Of a stretch of DNA of 64,000 nucleotides, positions 45,530 through 58,499 are shown piece after piece (position 1 is the stretch's first letter; each line of letters opens with the position of its first letter). The position numbers were made by a program, and so were the translations under genes. The notes under the pieces are model-generated. The model worked only from the letters and a program-made list of their open reading frames with translations. It did no database searches and had not been told where the DNA came from. Origin of the DNA: Diogma glabrata (taxonomy: Eukaryota; Arthropoda; Insecta; Diptera; Cylindrotomidae); contig OY856186.1 of the NCBI GenBank assembly GCA_963693315.1, positions 385,686,865-385,750,864 on the forward strand. Direction: 5' to 3'.

Positions 45530-48500
45530 AAAAGGTTTAATAATTTTAATTTCCCCCGCCCCCGTTACACTTTATATTTGTTAAAAATTAAGCGTGAATT
45601 AACTCGTTCACCGGGGGTTTTGTTTTAATCACTCTAGTATAACAATATAAATTAGGCGTAATTGGACGAGATGAAAGCATATAGATTGTCCCTTTCAATT
45701 GTTTACAACTGTTATTCACTGCGGAAATTTTGTATTTTATTAAAAGATATGTAATTGCAGGACCCTATTCCCAAGCACATAAATAAAAAATTGGACAATA
45801 TTTTGAAGTTCGTAACATTTAACAGTAACGGTAACGATTTTACCGAAAATGGATTTCACAAAATTGTCCAAATTCACATTTATGTGTTTAGTAAAATAAT
45901 ACCAACTGCCAGAATCATGAAGTGTGCAGTTTTAGTGAATATGAAAGTGCTAAAAATAAGTTATTTATACGACTTGCTAGCTTGTCTGGTGTATTTAATT
46001 TATACAGCGGTACATAGTATTTGCAGGTTTATTGCAAAAGTCTTGGTCATTTGAAATCAGATGAAATACATACAATTGACTTACAGTAAAAAATTATTTT
46101 TACTTCACAATTGAAAATCAATGCCATAAATTAGCAATTAGTCGAAACAAAAATCGTATATAACCCAAATTTTATTTAATCTTTTGTTTTGGACAACCCT
46201 GAATCTAAATAACAACCAAGTGTGTCTGTGAGTAGGTTCTTTTTACATACCCAATTTGAAAGGGTATCCAGAACAACTGTTTGAGATTTCAGTAGATTTC
46301 TCCTGCGAAAATATTTATTGCACGAGAAATACTAAATGTTAAACATCAAAATATTTATAAAAAAACACGCCATCACCACCATCGTGAGATAAGTATTAAA
46401 ATTTATTACTAAGACTGTGTTCCAATCTTGCTATATTGTACTCAACTTGTTTAATAAAATTATGCAGATTTTTATTTGGCAGCCAATTTGAATCTTGTAT
46501 TAGTAATAATTTTGAGTACAAATTACAATGAATATGGCAGCTTTAGTTTAGATTTTAATTTCTTAAATTTGTTAAATTATGCAATCAACAATATATTTAT
46601 TAAATTTTGTGCATTTGTCACAAAAACTATTGTGTATAACTAGCGCGATCTGCTTTTCCAAACTCGACTGGTTGCAGCACTCGATACGCTCGTATTACAT
46701 ATACTTTTGGCTTTTGGAACACTACAGTATTAGTTAATAAATCAAATTTGAGGAAACTTTGATTGTATGTGTTTGAATGATAAAAGGAACTGATTACTTT
46801 TTGAGTTGTCTGCAATGCTAATCGATTTTGATGAAACTTGGTATTGCACGAATTGTATATAAAGTTCAATGCCGGTTATTTATTTTCTCCCTAGAGAATA
46901 AAAAATAACAAACCATGGTAGTTTTCATGGAAACAGAAAAAAAAACCGCCTACTATAATGAAAATTAAAATTTATAATTAGATTTTATAACATAAAGTTT
47001 TATAACAATCTCTTGTTACTTTACGCAAAAACTAAATTAAATGAAGTCACATTCAAATTTTATTTTACTCCTCATATGAAAAGTTTTCATTTTGAGATTC
47101 GAAAAGGTATTTACAACTGACCCAGACTGAAAACAAAATTAAATAGCCAAGGCTTGCCTCACCAAAACGGACCCGAGTTTGGTTCGTGTTTAATATTGGC
47201 AGCTCCTACACGGGTTGCAGTTATTTTGTGGAGAGTTTATTTACAATTTCTATTTACAATGGCCGAGGAGAGTGTAGTCCCCGGGTTCCAATTCCTAATC
47301 ACTGCATCACAAGTATTTTTTTAGTTTCTCTTGAAATATTCTGAGGCAAATAATATATTAAATTACCATACAAACTAGAAACGGAAACAAATTTTTTTTT
47401 GCTCGCCGACTATAATATATTGTGCTACTAGTGGAGGAGAGGATTTTTAAATATATGTGAAGTATAGTGTCGTACGAGCGATTTTGAGAGTAGTTATCTC
47501 ACAAGTTTGGGAAAACTTTTCGCACTAATAGCTTACAATAGTTTTTGTATCGAAAGCACAAAAACCTGTCAATCTCAAAATATAAATACATTAATATATT
47601 TCGCTCCTATTTACAAAATTTACAGCTATATACAGAACCGAAAACAGTTCTGTTTAATGAACACTAAAAGGCGAGTATAATCAATAAGCAACTGCCGATT
47701 TTATTATTGCTTTGAACGTTTGCTTTGCGTTTACAACATAGAATAGAAAAGTTCACACAAAAATATTACACAGAGGACTTTGAGCATTTTTACTGACATT
47801 GAACTCAATAAAAAAAAATTTTCCCACGTGACACCCTATCTAGGACCTAGGTATCAGATAAAGTGACATCCAAATCTTTAATGTAATATAAATGAGGAAA
47901 CATAAAAAAAATTCAGGTAAGTGCGAATATAATTCGCTCGCTGAGGGTTCCGTGTATAGAAAACAACAGTTTTTGTTTGCATTGTTTCACGTTGGGTTGA
48001 ATTTTACCCAAAACTGTTTATGGTGGTTAAAGAAAGTTTCAATAACGCCAGCTTATAAACTATTTATATTGGAAAATATATTATCAAATGTTGTAGCTTC
48101 AACTGTTGTTGGTTAATGAATCTTTCTTTATAAATTTTTTTGTGGAAAATAGTTTGAGAGCCAGTTTTGAGGATTTTCATTGAACGCGACGGAAAAACCA
48201 ACGGAAAAAACGGAGCAAAAGTATCGTCCAATTATTGCCAACGAATGCATTGTTAACACAGTCAAGCGATTTGTCTACTGAACATTGGGGAGATCGGTAT
48301 AGTATACCAACAGGATTTGTACTTCAGCTAGTTGAACATTCACAATGACTGCCAGCAAAGCTAAACTCAAAGTGATGGTGGCTACTATTTTTCTGCACTG
48401 GTGGTACTGTATCAGACTTAACGAAAAGAACAGATCCCCAACCTCGATTAACTTGACTGTAACAATTTTCTAGTTCAACAGTAGTTCAAAAATTTCAAAA

Positions 48501-49165
48501 ATGTTTGTAAATGTACAGGAAAAACAACACTCGTTTTTGGCAATATCAAAAAAACTAAGCAGCCGAAAAATCATTGAAATTTTTTTTTGAAATATTTTGA
48601 ACTTTTTCGATTTTTCTAGACCAAACTCGATTCCTTACAAAATACTTTTGTTTTACTATCTCCTATCTATGTTCATAAAATATAGATAAAAATAAATATT
48701 TGCATTTTTTTTGTTATCAGTAGGCGTGGGAAAACACGTTTAAAAACTGTAGAAAATTTCAAGTAGATAGCACTTATAGTTTGTGAGTAAATTGATTATG
48801 TAGAAATTCGGACGGATACCGAAGTCTCACCAATAGGGTACCCACCGTTTTTACTTTTTTAGAGTACGGAATCCTAAAAATTACCACACCAACTTTCTCG
48901 TTTTTCAATTTTCCTCCATATAACAGAGTTATCTATTTAACTGTTTACCCTAAAATTCAAACTCAGTCAACGTTTTGCAAGCCATTCAAATCTTAAATCT
49001 TAAAAACTTCAAAAAAGTTATCCAAAAGACATTACTATACTTTTTGTAAGAGTTTTCTCTGGGTATGTGAACTGTATGTATTTAACTTTGATTGAGACAT
49101 CTATGGGAACAACATGTAATGAGTAAGAGTAGATTATGTTGAAAAGCAAAATTTCTATTTAAAGT
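45530..49165. other. No gene seen
   Basis: About 3.6 kb between the ttd14 exon at 45517 and the LINE tail at 49170. Open frames here (for example 45755-46054) have no recognisable domains or splice sites and look like chance. Near 48800-48880 the phrase GAGTACGGAATCCTAAAA resembles a common insect repeat end. If ttd14 upstream exons lie here they are not conserved enough to see. Confidence 0.4.
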
Positions 49166-49169
49166 AACA

Positions 49170-49865
49170 ATCATAAATTGACAAAGACGCGTTTACAAAA
49201 CTCGACTCCCTCAATAAATGCAACAATTATTTCACCCCATATTAGTCACAACTCAATAATATTGATCCCCTTATGGCCTATATTATTGATGAGAAGTTTA
49301 AGACAATATATCTGTTTTCATCAGGTCCCATTTAGACTCTTTAAAAGCGTGAGCGAAATTTGACATTAATTAACTTGATGCCCCCGTTTGCTTGTTACAT
49401 TGTTTTTTATAAACCTCATCATAAACGGTGCGTGCTCAAATGAAATCAGAAGCATCATAAAATTATTTTTATTCCTGTTTTGCTCATCAGTGAAAACAAT
49501 TAAACTGTGCGAGCCTATGCTATCATATTTACAGAATGTAAGAGGACTTCTTTATCCAAATTCCAAACTACTTATAAATTAAATGATTTTCAAAATCATT
49601 AGTCGGATATGTCTTGAATAAACAAAGCATTTAACAACTCAAAGCACATGTGTGCTAGGTAAAGGTTTGATATTTAAGTCTTATTGTGACACATAATTTA
49701 ATCCATATTATATGACCATTTTTTAACTAACAAAAAACTGAAATATGTGGTTCCATGATCTAATCGATTCTAGTAAGCCAAACGTTAGTAACATGTGTTG
49801 CTTTGAGAAGGGCCCAAAATGGTTCCAGACGTGAGTAGGTTGTGAGAAATAAACAAACTATTATT
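49170..49865 (+). mobile_element. CR1/Jockey-type LINE 3' fragment with tail
   Basis: The stretch AAAACTCGACTCCCTCAATA onwards matches 13345 and 32800, with the same downstream order (CATCATAAAATTATTTTT, GTGCGAGCC, GAGGACTTCTTT). It ends with GAGAAATAAACAAACTATTA at about 49843, the usual repeated tail of these elements. Stops and small indels throughout. Confidence 0.6.
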
Positions 49866-50438
49866 ATTAGAAATTAAATTCCCTAATCAAATTTCTTGAA
49901 GAAATAAACTAGATTAAAAACAACAGAATTTCTTATATTTATAATCTAATAAGTCCTTATAAATATTTATAATCTACATATTTGCACGCAAACGGTTTGA
50001 TTGTATATGGCACCTATAACAGATCAAACTCTTTTACCGACCAATGCTACCAATAATAAACGACCTACACAAATCTAAATCTAAATTGCATTTGCAATTT
50101 TTTCAGATTGAATATATCAAACAACATTTACAACTCACATATGTATATATGCCTTGATTTCCCATATGATTATTTTTTTATATTAACATCAAAATCATAA
50201 AAAAAAAGATAAATATTAGATAATACAAATCAGTCGCGTGCTAAGCTCAACAAAAAAACATGAATGACTGGTTATAAATGAAAAAATTATATTTTGATTG
50301 TTTTATAAAAGTAGAATGAATAAATTTGATTGAATATGTTTATTAAATTAAAATAGTGGTTATAGTATCGGGTATATATTAGCAGAAATATGTTTAACAA
50401 AATCACAAACTTATATTTTGAACGTTTTTTAAACTCAC

Positions 50439-50576
50439 CCTCACTATCAAGTTTGTCAGTTCTGGCTGCTAAACATCGAGCACATGGAATATCATCATCA
50501 ATACTATCACTATGTTCAGGAATATCATCCTTGATATGCTTAGATTCATCTTTAGAGATGAATGTTTGGACTTTGG
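50439..50576 (-). CDS. Orphan coding exon, possibly of ttd14
   Basis: The minus strand has a good acceptor (TTTATATTTAG before 50576) and donor (GAGG|GTGAGT at 50439/50438) around 138 bp with one open frame: it holds VQTFISKDESKHIKDDIPEH and later PCARCLAARTDKLDSEG. It is acidic with one C-x2-C pair. The donor phase (1) fits the acceptor phase of the ttd14 exon at 45517. Against this, conserved ttd14 sequence would be expected just before that exon and is not seen here, so this could be an alternative exon or part of another gene. No family recognised. Confidence 0.5.
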
Positions 50577-50744
50577 CTAAATATAAATGATTGGTTTTTG
50601 GTTTTTACCAACAAATTTTAGTTATTGATCTGAATATTAGTAGTTATTGAACTTGAATCTGCATACTACTGGCATTTTTCGACTTATTCACAAACCTTTA
50701 TTATCAGTTATTTATATTATCAGTTATTTATATATGTATTATGT

Positions 50745-50995
50745 ATTATCATTTACAGATTAGTCTGAATTGAGTTCTAAGTAATTTGCTTAGCTTGCGC
50801 ATTCCGCTTAAAATGCTGGCAATAGAAAATTTCAAAAAAACAGAAGTTTTTGATTTATGGTTTTCCTATCATGATTATATTCATGAGTCTTACTAAGACA
50901 TAAAATTATGCCATTTCTCAGACCTTCCCGTGGCTAAATAAAGAGTTATGTCAACTCGTATGGTTGCCACAGACGCAAGATTGTAACTGATAATT
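50745..50995. mobile_element. Decayed MITE, same family as 54671-54936
   Basis: Shares CAGATTAGTCTGAATTGAGT, TTTAGCTTGCG-like, TATATTCATGA, and CAGACCTTCCCGTGGCTAAA in order with the copy at 54671. The inverted ends have mutated (TTACAGATTAG and TTGTAACTGATAA). Confidence 0.75.
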
Positions 50996-51361
50996 ATATA
51001 ATATATATTGTAAATAATGATCATAAACAGTCAAATGTTAATTTAGCTAGCTCGTCGTAGATGCGTAGATCATAATCATAATAAGGATGCTTAGTAAATA
51101 AATTTGTGTTAGTAAGATATTATCTGTTTTTTAAAAATTCTTAAAATGCTCATATAAGTCAAAACATGTGTATGTATCTTTTGTGACCAATAGTCAAGAC
51201 ATCTTAACCGAAAAAAAATAAAATTTCGAACGAACGCCTTTTCGTATCAACGCGATTATAGTTTTCATTGAAAAGTTTATTCAATTGAAAAGTTTATCAA
51301 TGAAAACTAAAAACCTGTTTAATTGCTCACAAATAATCCCAACTAAAATTTAAATCTATTA

Positions 51362-53682
51362 GACCAGGGCCAATCCTGTTAGAGGAAAAAAAAATTCTTA
51401 GCAGTATACGAATGGTCGGAAAATGTAGCTTAGGGTCTAAGTAATTAAGGAAAAATCGACCGAACTGTGTAAAAGTCCCGGAAAGGGGTGGGGGGTCGTA
51501 GTATATACGTTTTTAGGGGTTTATATTAGTTTCTCGCGATTTGCGACTAAACTATGCATCCCATCGAAAAAAATTAGACATAAAAGTTGTAGATAATAAA
51601 AAAATCTAAAACTTTCTTACCGGACATTATTGACCATAACCACAAAATTATCGAGAAAATGCAAAAAACCGTTTTTTTTGTTTTTATTTTATAACTATCG
51701 CAAAAGTTGTTATATTTTCATGAAAATCGGTGAAAATGTTCTTTTTTGTGTTTCAAACAGTCCCAAATTTTTTTAAAGCGAAATACTTAATTTTCGATGT
51801 TTTATGAAGAAAATTAAAAAAAAAGACCTAATTTTCAATCGAAAAATTTGGTTAGGAAATTTTTGATTTTTGAACTTTGCCTGTGCTCATTTGTTTTGTT
51901 AAAATCCCAACTTTAATATAGAATTAAAATATAATATTGTTTACATACAAAAATTTCGTTGAAAAGGCGAAAAACCGAAAAAACTACTTTCAAATCATGA
52001 ATTTCTTTTTCTTTGTTGTAAATAAGCTTTGCATTTATAAAAAGCGTTAATTCACATACGATACTATGTTATACAAGTAATTTACATATACTTAACTAAT
52101 CTTGGCTTTCAAAGTCCCGAAACCATCGTTTAAACTGTGGTGATTATTTTATTTAATCGTTTGCTTTATTTGAAAATCTTTTCTTTAAATTCGTTTCAAA
52201 CTTTTAGCAATAGATTCAAGTTTTGCTGGGAAAGGAAAAAAAACAATTTTAAGATCATTAATAATTAAAAATAACAAAATCATTATTGGCCAAAAAACAT
52301 TTACCTGATATTGCAGAAATTTTTATTACAGATTGGGGATGGAAACATCCCTTTAATGGTATCGTACCTATATTTACAGAACAAGGATTAATTCCTGAAA
52401 ATTTATTGAAAATTATCTGCGACAGCTGCGAAAAAAGATGCGGTAATAACATATGTGGGTGTCGTAAGCATGGCTAAAGTGCACAATTTTGTGCATAAAT
52501 TGTCACGGTCCTGATCTGTGTTCTAATGCCGAAAAGTTCTTATACGAAAAATTTTGTAATCTAGAGGACATCGAAGACGAAGATGGTATCGACTGTCTAA
52601 TAAATAATAATAATGAAAATAATGATACTGAACTGGAAAATCCAGAACAGCTCCAAGGAATTGAAGATGTAGAAAATGACCATGAAGAAATCGAAAGGTT
52701 GACCGATTCTGGCGATGAAGCCCAGGAAGAAAAAGAGATTTCAATGAAATTATTTTACTTTTAATTTTTGTATTTTGTCATCAAAACACTTTGACATGAT
52801 AATTTGTAGATACTTACGAATCCCATGAAATAATAAAAAAAAATTTCTCAGTCACACACAGCCTTTGTGTTTTTTGAGTTTTCACCTATTTAATTGCAGT
52901 TTAAACGATGATTTCGGGACTTTGAAAGTCAAGATTAGTTAAGTATATGTAAATTACTTGTATAACATAGTATCGTATGTGAATTAACGCTTTTTATGAA
53001 TGCAAACGTTTATTTACAACAAAGAAAAAGAAATTTATGATTTGAAAGTAGTTTTTTCGGTTTTTCGCTTTTTTAACGAAATTTTTGTATGTAAACAATA
53101 TTATATTTTAATTCTATATTAAAGTTCGAATTTTAACGACAAAAATGAGCACTGGTAAAGTTCAAAAATCGAAAATTTCCTAACCAAATTTTTCGATTGA
53201 AAATGAGGTCTTTTTTTTTAGTTTTCTTCATAAACCATCGAAAATTAAGTATTTCGCTTTAAAAAAATTTGGGACTGTTTGAAACACAAAAAAGAACATT
53301 TTCACCGATTTTCATGAAAATATAACAACTTTTGCGATAGTTATAAATTAAAAACAAAAAAACGGTTTTTTGCATTTTTCTCGATAATTTTGTGGTTATG
53401 GTCAATAATGTCCGGTAAAAAAGTTTTAGATTTTTTTATTATCTACAACTTTTATGTCTAACTTTTTTCGATAGAATGCATAGTTTAGTCGCAAATCGCA
53501 AAAAACTAATACAAACCCCTAAAAACGTATATACTACAACCCCCCACCCCTTTCCGGGACTTTTACACAGTTCGGTCGATTTTTCCTTAATTACTTAGAC
53601 CCTTAGCTACATTTTCCGACCATTCGTATACTGCTAAGAATTTTTCGTCTATTTCGATATTTATAACGGTTTGGCCCTGGTC
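51362..53682. mobile_element. Fold-back transposon with about 780-bp inverted arms
   Basis: Arms 51362-52137 and 52897-53682 are inverted copies of each other over their full length, with only scattered differences and small indels by eye (for example TTTGCCTGTGCTC against TTTACCAGTGCTC). The tips are GACCAGGGCCAA and TTGGCCCTGGTC, flanked by TA on each side (51360-51361 and 53683-53684). The 759-bp centre holds the cysteine-rich frame listed separately. A transcript through it would fold into a very long double strand. No transposase was seen. Superfamily is not clear: TA would fit Tc1/mariner, but the end sequence is not typical. Confidence 0.85.
52259..52764 (+). pseudogene. Cysteine-rich (CXC-like) protein inside the fold-back element
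   Basis: The frame from about 52265 encodes FITDWGWKHPFNGIVPIFTE and then a dense cysteine array (CDSC, RCGNNICGCRKHG). A one-base shift near 52470 moves the frame; in the next frame LKCTILCINC continues the same array, then an acidic Asp/Glu/Asn-rich tail runs to the stop at 52762-52764. The spacing resembles the CXC/CRC zinc-binding repeat of tesmin/LIN54-like proteins. DWGW-plus-cysteine frames like this are known to me from insect transposons, but I cannot name the element. No clean ATG; with the frameshift it is broken or was read in more than one exon. Confidence 0.55.
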
Positions 53683-53789
53683 TATATTCGCAACTTCAGT
53701 CTAGTGAATTATTATTTCAAACCAGTTAATGTACATAAATATTGTCTTTCGTATATACCAAAATATATTTTCAAATAAAATCCAGAATT

Positions 53790-54120
53790 GTTTCGGTCGT
53801 CTGAAAGACCTAAGTAATACAATCTCGAGCCAAATATGAAAATCTTACCTCCACGTTTTTGGCATTTTTCGACGTTTTAGGTCCTAACGATTCTGAAAGA
53901 GCAAAAAAAAAATCCTTCGAAAACTAGAAAACTGCTGGAGCGATTTCAAACATTTTTCTGAAAGCAAACTTTCATATTTTTTGCTTAAACATATATTTGA
54001 GATAATAAAGGGCAGTAAAATTAAATCTGGAGTTGTATAAGTATTGTATAAGTAGTTAGAACTATATAAGTGTTATAAGTGTGTCAAAAAAAACACCGAA
54101 ACGTGTCAAAAAACAGTTGG
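53790..54120. repeat. Dispersed repeat, second copy of 26480-26800
   Basis: Same order and orientation of shared phrases as at 26480-26800, ending with AAGTGTGTCAAAAAAAACAC and ACGTGTCAAAAAACAG. It follows directly after the fold-back element. Confidence 0.6.
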
Positions 54121-54670
54121 TAACCAAACACTGATTTGATGCACAATATTAAATATATAATATATTCTTATATTTAATAATACATACAGGCTTTAAGTTT
54201 TATAATATTCATAAATTTCGATAGTAAGTAAAATTTGAAGTTAATTTTTAATTGTCAAGTCAGATAAGTATACAAAAACTTTGAATGCAAATGGCGGATT
54301 TAGTCAACTTGAAAATGTGCTAAATCGATTTAGCATTGCGGAGACCATTTAGCACTCAATTGCAATGCAGTAAATTAGTTAAATGTCGAAAAGATTAAGA
54401 AATATTGATAAGACATTAAACTTTATCAGTGTAAAGTGTCCGTTTGAGTTGACAATAAAAATAGCCATTACGGTAAACCACCATGCCTTAAATGAAAGAA
54501 GAAGTGTGAACAGGCGTTTTTTTATCGTTGTCAAGTATTTGTTAAACATTTTGCTTGCCATACTTTCTGTGACCATAGTTTTAATTGATATGCTTATTTT
54601 TACTTTTATCCTAAAGCGTGGTATAAGATTATAGACTTTATTTAAAAGATAATCTTCGATTATATTTAAT

Positions 54671-54936
54671 TTATTGTCAGTTGCAGATTAGTCTGAATTG
54701 AGTTCTAAGCATTTAATTTAGCTTGCGGATTACACTAAAATTGCTAGCAACAGAAAATTCCAAAATAATTATTTCATCAATATGAAAATATTTACATTTA
54801 TGGTCTTCCTGCCATGAATATATTCATGAATCTTGCTAAGAAATTCAAATTCACCATCCTCAGACCTTCCCGTGGCTAAAAGGAGTAAAAATAACTCGTG
54901 TGTATGCCACCGACGCAAGTTTGCAACTGACAATAA
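54671..54936. mobile_element. MITE with 15-bp perfect inverted ends
   Basis: TTATTGTCAGTTGCA (54671-54685) and TGCAACTGACAATAA (54922-54936) are perfect inverted ends of a 266-bp element. The inside matches 50745-50995 in the same orientation. No coding capacity. Target duplication not clear. Confidence 0.8.
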
Positions 54937-54999
54937 ATAATCTATAACGAAAATTGATAGAACAAAAACGTTAAACAATATTAGCAGGTTTTAAATTCT

Positions 55000-56800
55000 T
55001 CTATCACTTATCAGAAGTTCAACGAATAAATTTAGGTTTCCGTTACAAAGATATTAAATTAAGTGCTTTATTAATGCTAAACATGTTGATTGTGACACAA
55101 TAAAGTTGTTATTACTTATACGAATCAGTGATCAAATCCAAAAGGAAATTGAGGAATAACGATTATCGAAATAAGGTTAATCGAGGATTGAGTCCAATTC
55201 GAAGATTTAAAAACGTGACAATATAAACAAGTCAATAGTTTCACTACGAGCAAACAAAAATATTCAGCGTGGTTTGGAACGAAGTAGTCCAAAACATCTT
55301 TTCTCGAAGTAGACAATATTGTTTATATTGGATATTAAATAAATAAAATTATTTAAATTATATTAAATAAATAAAGCAACAAATTGTGAAACGATAATAA
55401 TTGATGTATTGTTTTTTTTAACTATAATATAACCCCTAAATTAATCGCCTTATAAATCAATAGTAAAAAACTAAACATAAAAATGATAGTTTTCTCATTT
55501 ACTGTAACAATTTAATGTTGTTACTATCACTAGTACGCTAAAAAAAACCAAGAAAATCGGTTTATGTATTTCAAAATCGATTGTGCTTAAATTACTTTAT
55601 AATTACAATCCATTAAAGTATAATTTAAGTTGAAACGTATCATAGAATAACCTTTACAACAACGTTTTAAAACATCCTTGTTTGAAGATAATTTTCAATT
55701 TCTAACATTTTTGACGATATCTCTTAAGCTTTGTCACGCAATTTTGAAAAATATTCACTACTGCATACTACCATATAATGCATGAAATAAATGTTCCATT
55801 TTTATTATTTATGACATAAAACTAATTCAATTTAAATTATGTATTCAATGGATGATTATACAAAGATGACATGAAAAACAACCTTTAACAATATTATTTA
55901 GATTTGATATGTACGTACACGTGATATAACAGTTAAAGTCAAACAACTTCATAATTTTATTTTTATTAAAAATGAAAACAAAGATTTAAAAAAACGTTTA
56001 TAATTTAATTGAAACTAATTCATCAATCGATCTAAATTAATATTGGATATAACATTTGTAGCCTGTATCATCATATACATTATTGAATAAATACATCTTG
56101 TTTAATATCAGATAATTAATGTTAAACACTCGCTAAACATTTATTCATGAACGATTTATTAATAACAGATAAAATTATCAACAATATAATCAAATTGCTA
56201 TCAAAATATATAAATAGATTCAAAATGTACAACTGAACAAATTTTTACTGTCGAAATTGATTTGCTAGGGTTTGACATTGACTTTAATAGAAATTTTTTG
56301 TAGTGATTTTCAAACAATAGTTGAGTAAGATGTATTAGTTTTATTAAGAAAATAATAGTGAAGGGTTATCGTAAAAACTGAAATTTTGCACGTTATGCAA
56401 GTTTGTGGTGATGAGGAACTCAACCGTACATTAGCTGGTTTTCGTATGGGAGGACCACGAATTCAGTCCGGACAAATTGATTTCAAATAAAATCTTAATA
56501 ACTATCAACATCCCAGTTTTACAATTAACCAAAAGTCAGCTGATATGGTTGATGAATAGAGAAATCAATTTGACCACCAAATATTTTATTAAATAAAGAA
56601 ATTACAATACGTGTCGACATGGAAATCTAAAACAACAATTTTTTTTCATTTTCTATCGATTCCCGCTAAACTATTTGAGTTAAACTAAATAATAAAAACA
56701 CAACACAAAGCAAAATTTTAATACAATAATTTTACAATTTCAATTTTATGGAAAAAAACAATCGTAACAACAAAATCACATTCATGTATCAATAACAGAA
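55000..56800. other. No gene seen
   Basis: AT-rich DNA without supported coding regions. An (ATTAAATAA)-like stretch near 55330-55370 is slightly repetitive. Confidence 0.5.
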
Positions 56801-56807
56801 ATTAGAA

Positions 56808-58480
56808 CAGAGTTGCCAGATTGCGGGATTTTTTCCCGTTTGCGGGATATTATTTCATATAAAACGGGAAAGCGGGAAAAAACTTGGAAAGTGGGGATTT
56901 TTCACCTTTAATAATAGAATCGTTTTAAATTAAAACTTATTTTGAAATAGTTGCACCAACCAATTTTTTACCAGGCTTCAGAAAGATGTCGATCCCCGAT
57001 AATTTGGAATTTAAGCCTTCTGATGTTTAAATATTTCTTAGGTACGTTTTAAAAACCCCAACGGATCACCATGTTATCTGAATTTCAGGAATATTTTGAT
57101 GCTGCGAAACGAGAAATGAAATCACCTGGAACTACAAGTTGGCATCTCTATGCATCCATCCATTTTAAACATATTAAAAAAATTGGGATGCTTGGCATCA
57201 CTATTTTATTTCTGAGCAGTTGTTTACGTATCGAAAAAGACCTAATTACAATTTTAAAATTTTTTGAAAATCATGAAATCATTTACTTCTTTTAAAAAAT
57301 GTCCTTCTCAATTTTAACAGATTTAATGCTCCATTTTATAGCAGTTCTTTCTTATTCCACAAGTTGTATGGAGAATCGAAACAATAGTAATATATTGTGT
57401 AAGTGTTTAATGCAATATTTTATTTTTCAAGCAAAAGTTTACGATGTGAGCGAGGCACAAGCGAGCATTACAAATTTTCGAGAGAATAAAGTTCATTAAA
57501 AACAAACCCAATACAACGTTATATCCTTCCGATAGAGTAACATTTATTAATTTAAATTGAATTATTTTAAAATTTGTTGATAAAACAAGTAAAACGAATA
57601 AAGAAAAACAATGAATTTTATTGAATTTTTTTGAATAACAAAATTCCAAACAATTAAATAAATTTGATTTAATTTCGATATCTATTTAAATATTTGGTAT
57701 TTTGAAAATGAAAAGCCTAATGAAAGCCCTACCTAATGAAAGACTTCAAATGTTATACTAATGAGAAACCAAAAACAATCTTTTGAAAATTTAATTCAAT
57801 TTAATCATAGTAGTCTTTACCTTTTTTAATATTCGGGAGAGGGACATGCGCTTCGGTTTGAATTGACTGTTTTTTATATAATCAGTACGCCTATTCCGGC
57901 ATTTCTCTAGGAATTGTGAATTGAGAAAAAGGTGCAATAAATGAAATAACGAAATATTTTCTAATACGAATGTGCTATTTCCCGCGGCACGGAATACTAT
58001 GTAGTTATGAAAAATTGCTACAATTTATTTTCCAATTCCTATTTCACGATGTACCGGGATAGGGGGGCTACAGGTCGAAAATGTTTGCTTTTGATTTTTT
58101 ATAACATGCAATCAAATTTTTATAAAATAAAATAAAATTTATTTCAGCATTCAATACAATCAAATAAATTGTTTTATTGTGTTCCGCCACATTCGTGGTA
58201 CAGAATAAAATTAACAGCTATTTGCTTTATTCCATAATATTAAGACTAATAACGTACACAAATATAGTCGTAAAAACAGAGATAAACCTAAATTTATAGT
58301 TGTCGGAAGGATAAATATTGTTATAAATTGTGGTGGTTTTTGAAGTTTTTTCAATAAATAATTGAATTTATATGTATATTTTTATAGAAAACTTGATGGG
58401 AATTTTTGAGGGATTTTTTCCTTAAAAAAACGGGAAAAATCGGGTATTTTCGATACGTCAACGGGAAATCCATTTTTAAA
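56808..58480. other. Non-coding region with GCGGGAT/AACGGGAAA motifs at both ends
   Basis: At 56812-56880 the phrases TTGCCAGATTGCGGGATTTT, CCCGTTTGCGGGAT and AAAACGGGAAAGCGGGAAAA cluster; at 58400-58470 GAGGGATTTTTTCC, AACGGGAAAAATCGGG and CAACGGGAAATCC cluster. CAGAGTTGCCAGAT resembles a transposon end, but its inverted partner was not found. Frames at 57071-57499 are short and unlike known proteins. Confidence 0.35.
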
Positions 58481-58499
58481 AATCTTTTTTATTTTTTTT

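Noticed and set aside
45755..46054. 99-codon plus-strand frame
   Set aside because: No recognisable motif, no splice signals and AT-driven composition; likely chance.
56812..56880. CAGAGTTGCCAGAT as a hAT-like left end
   Set aside because: No inverted partner or 8-bp duplication could be found downstream.
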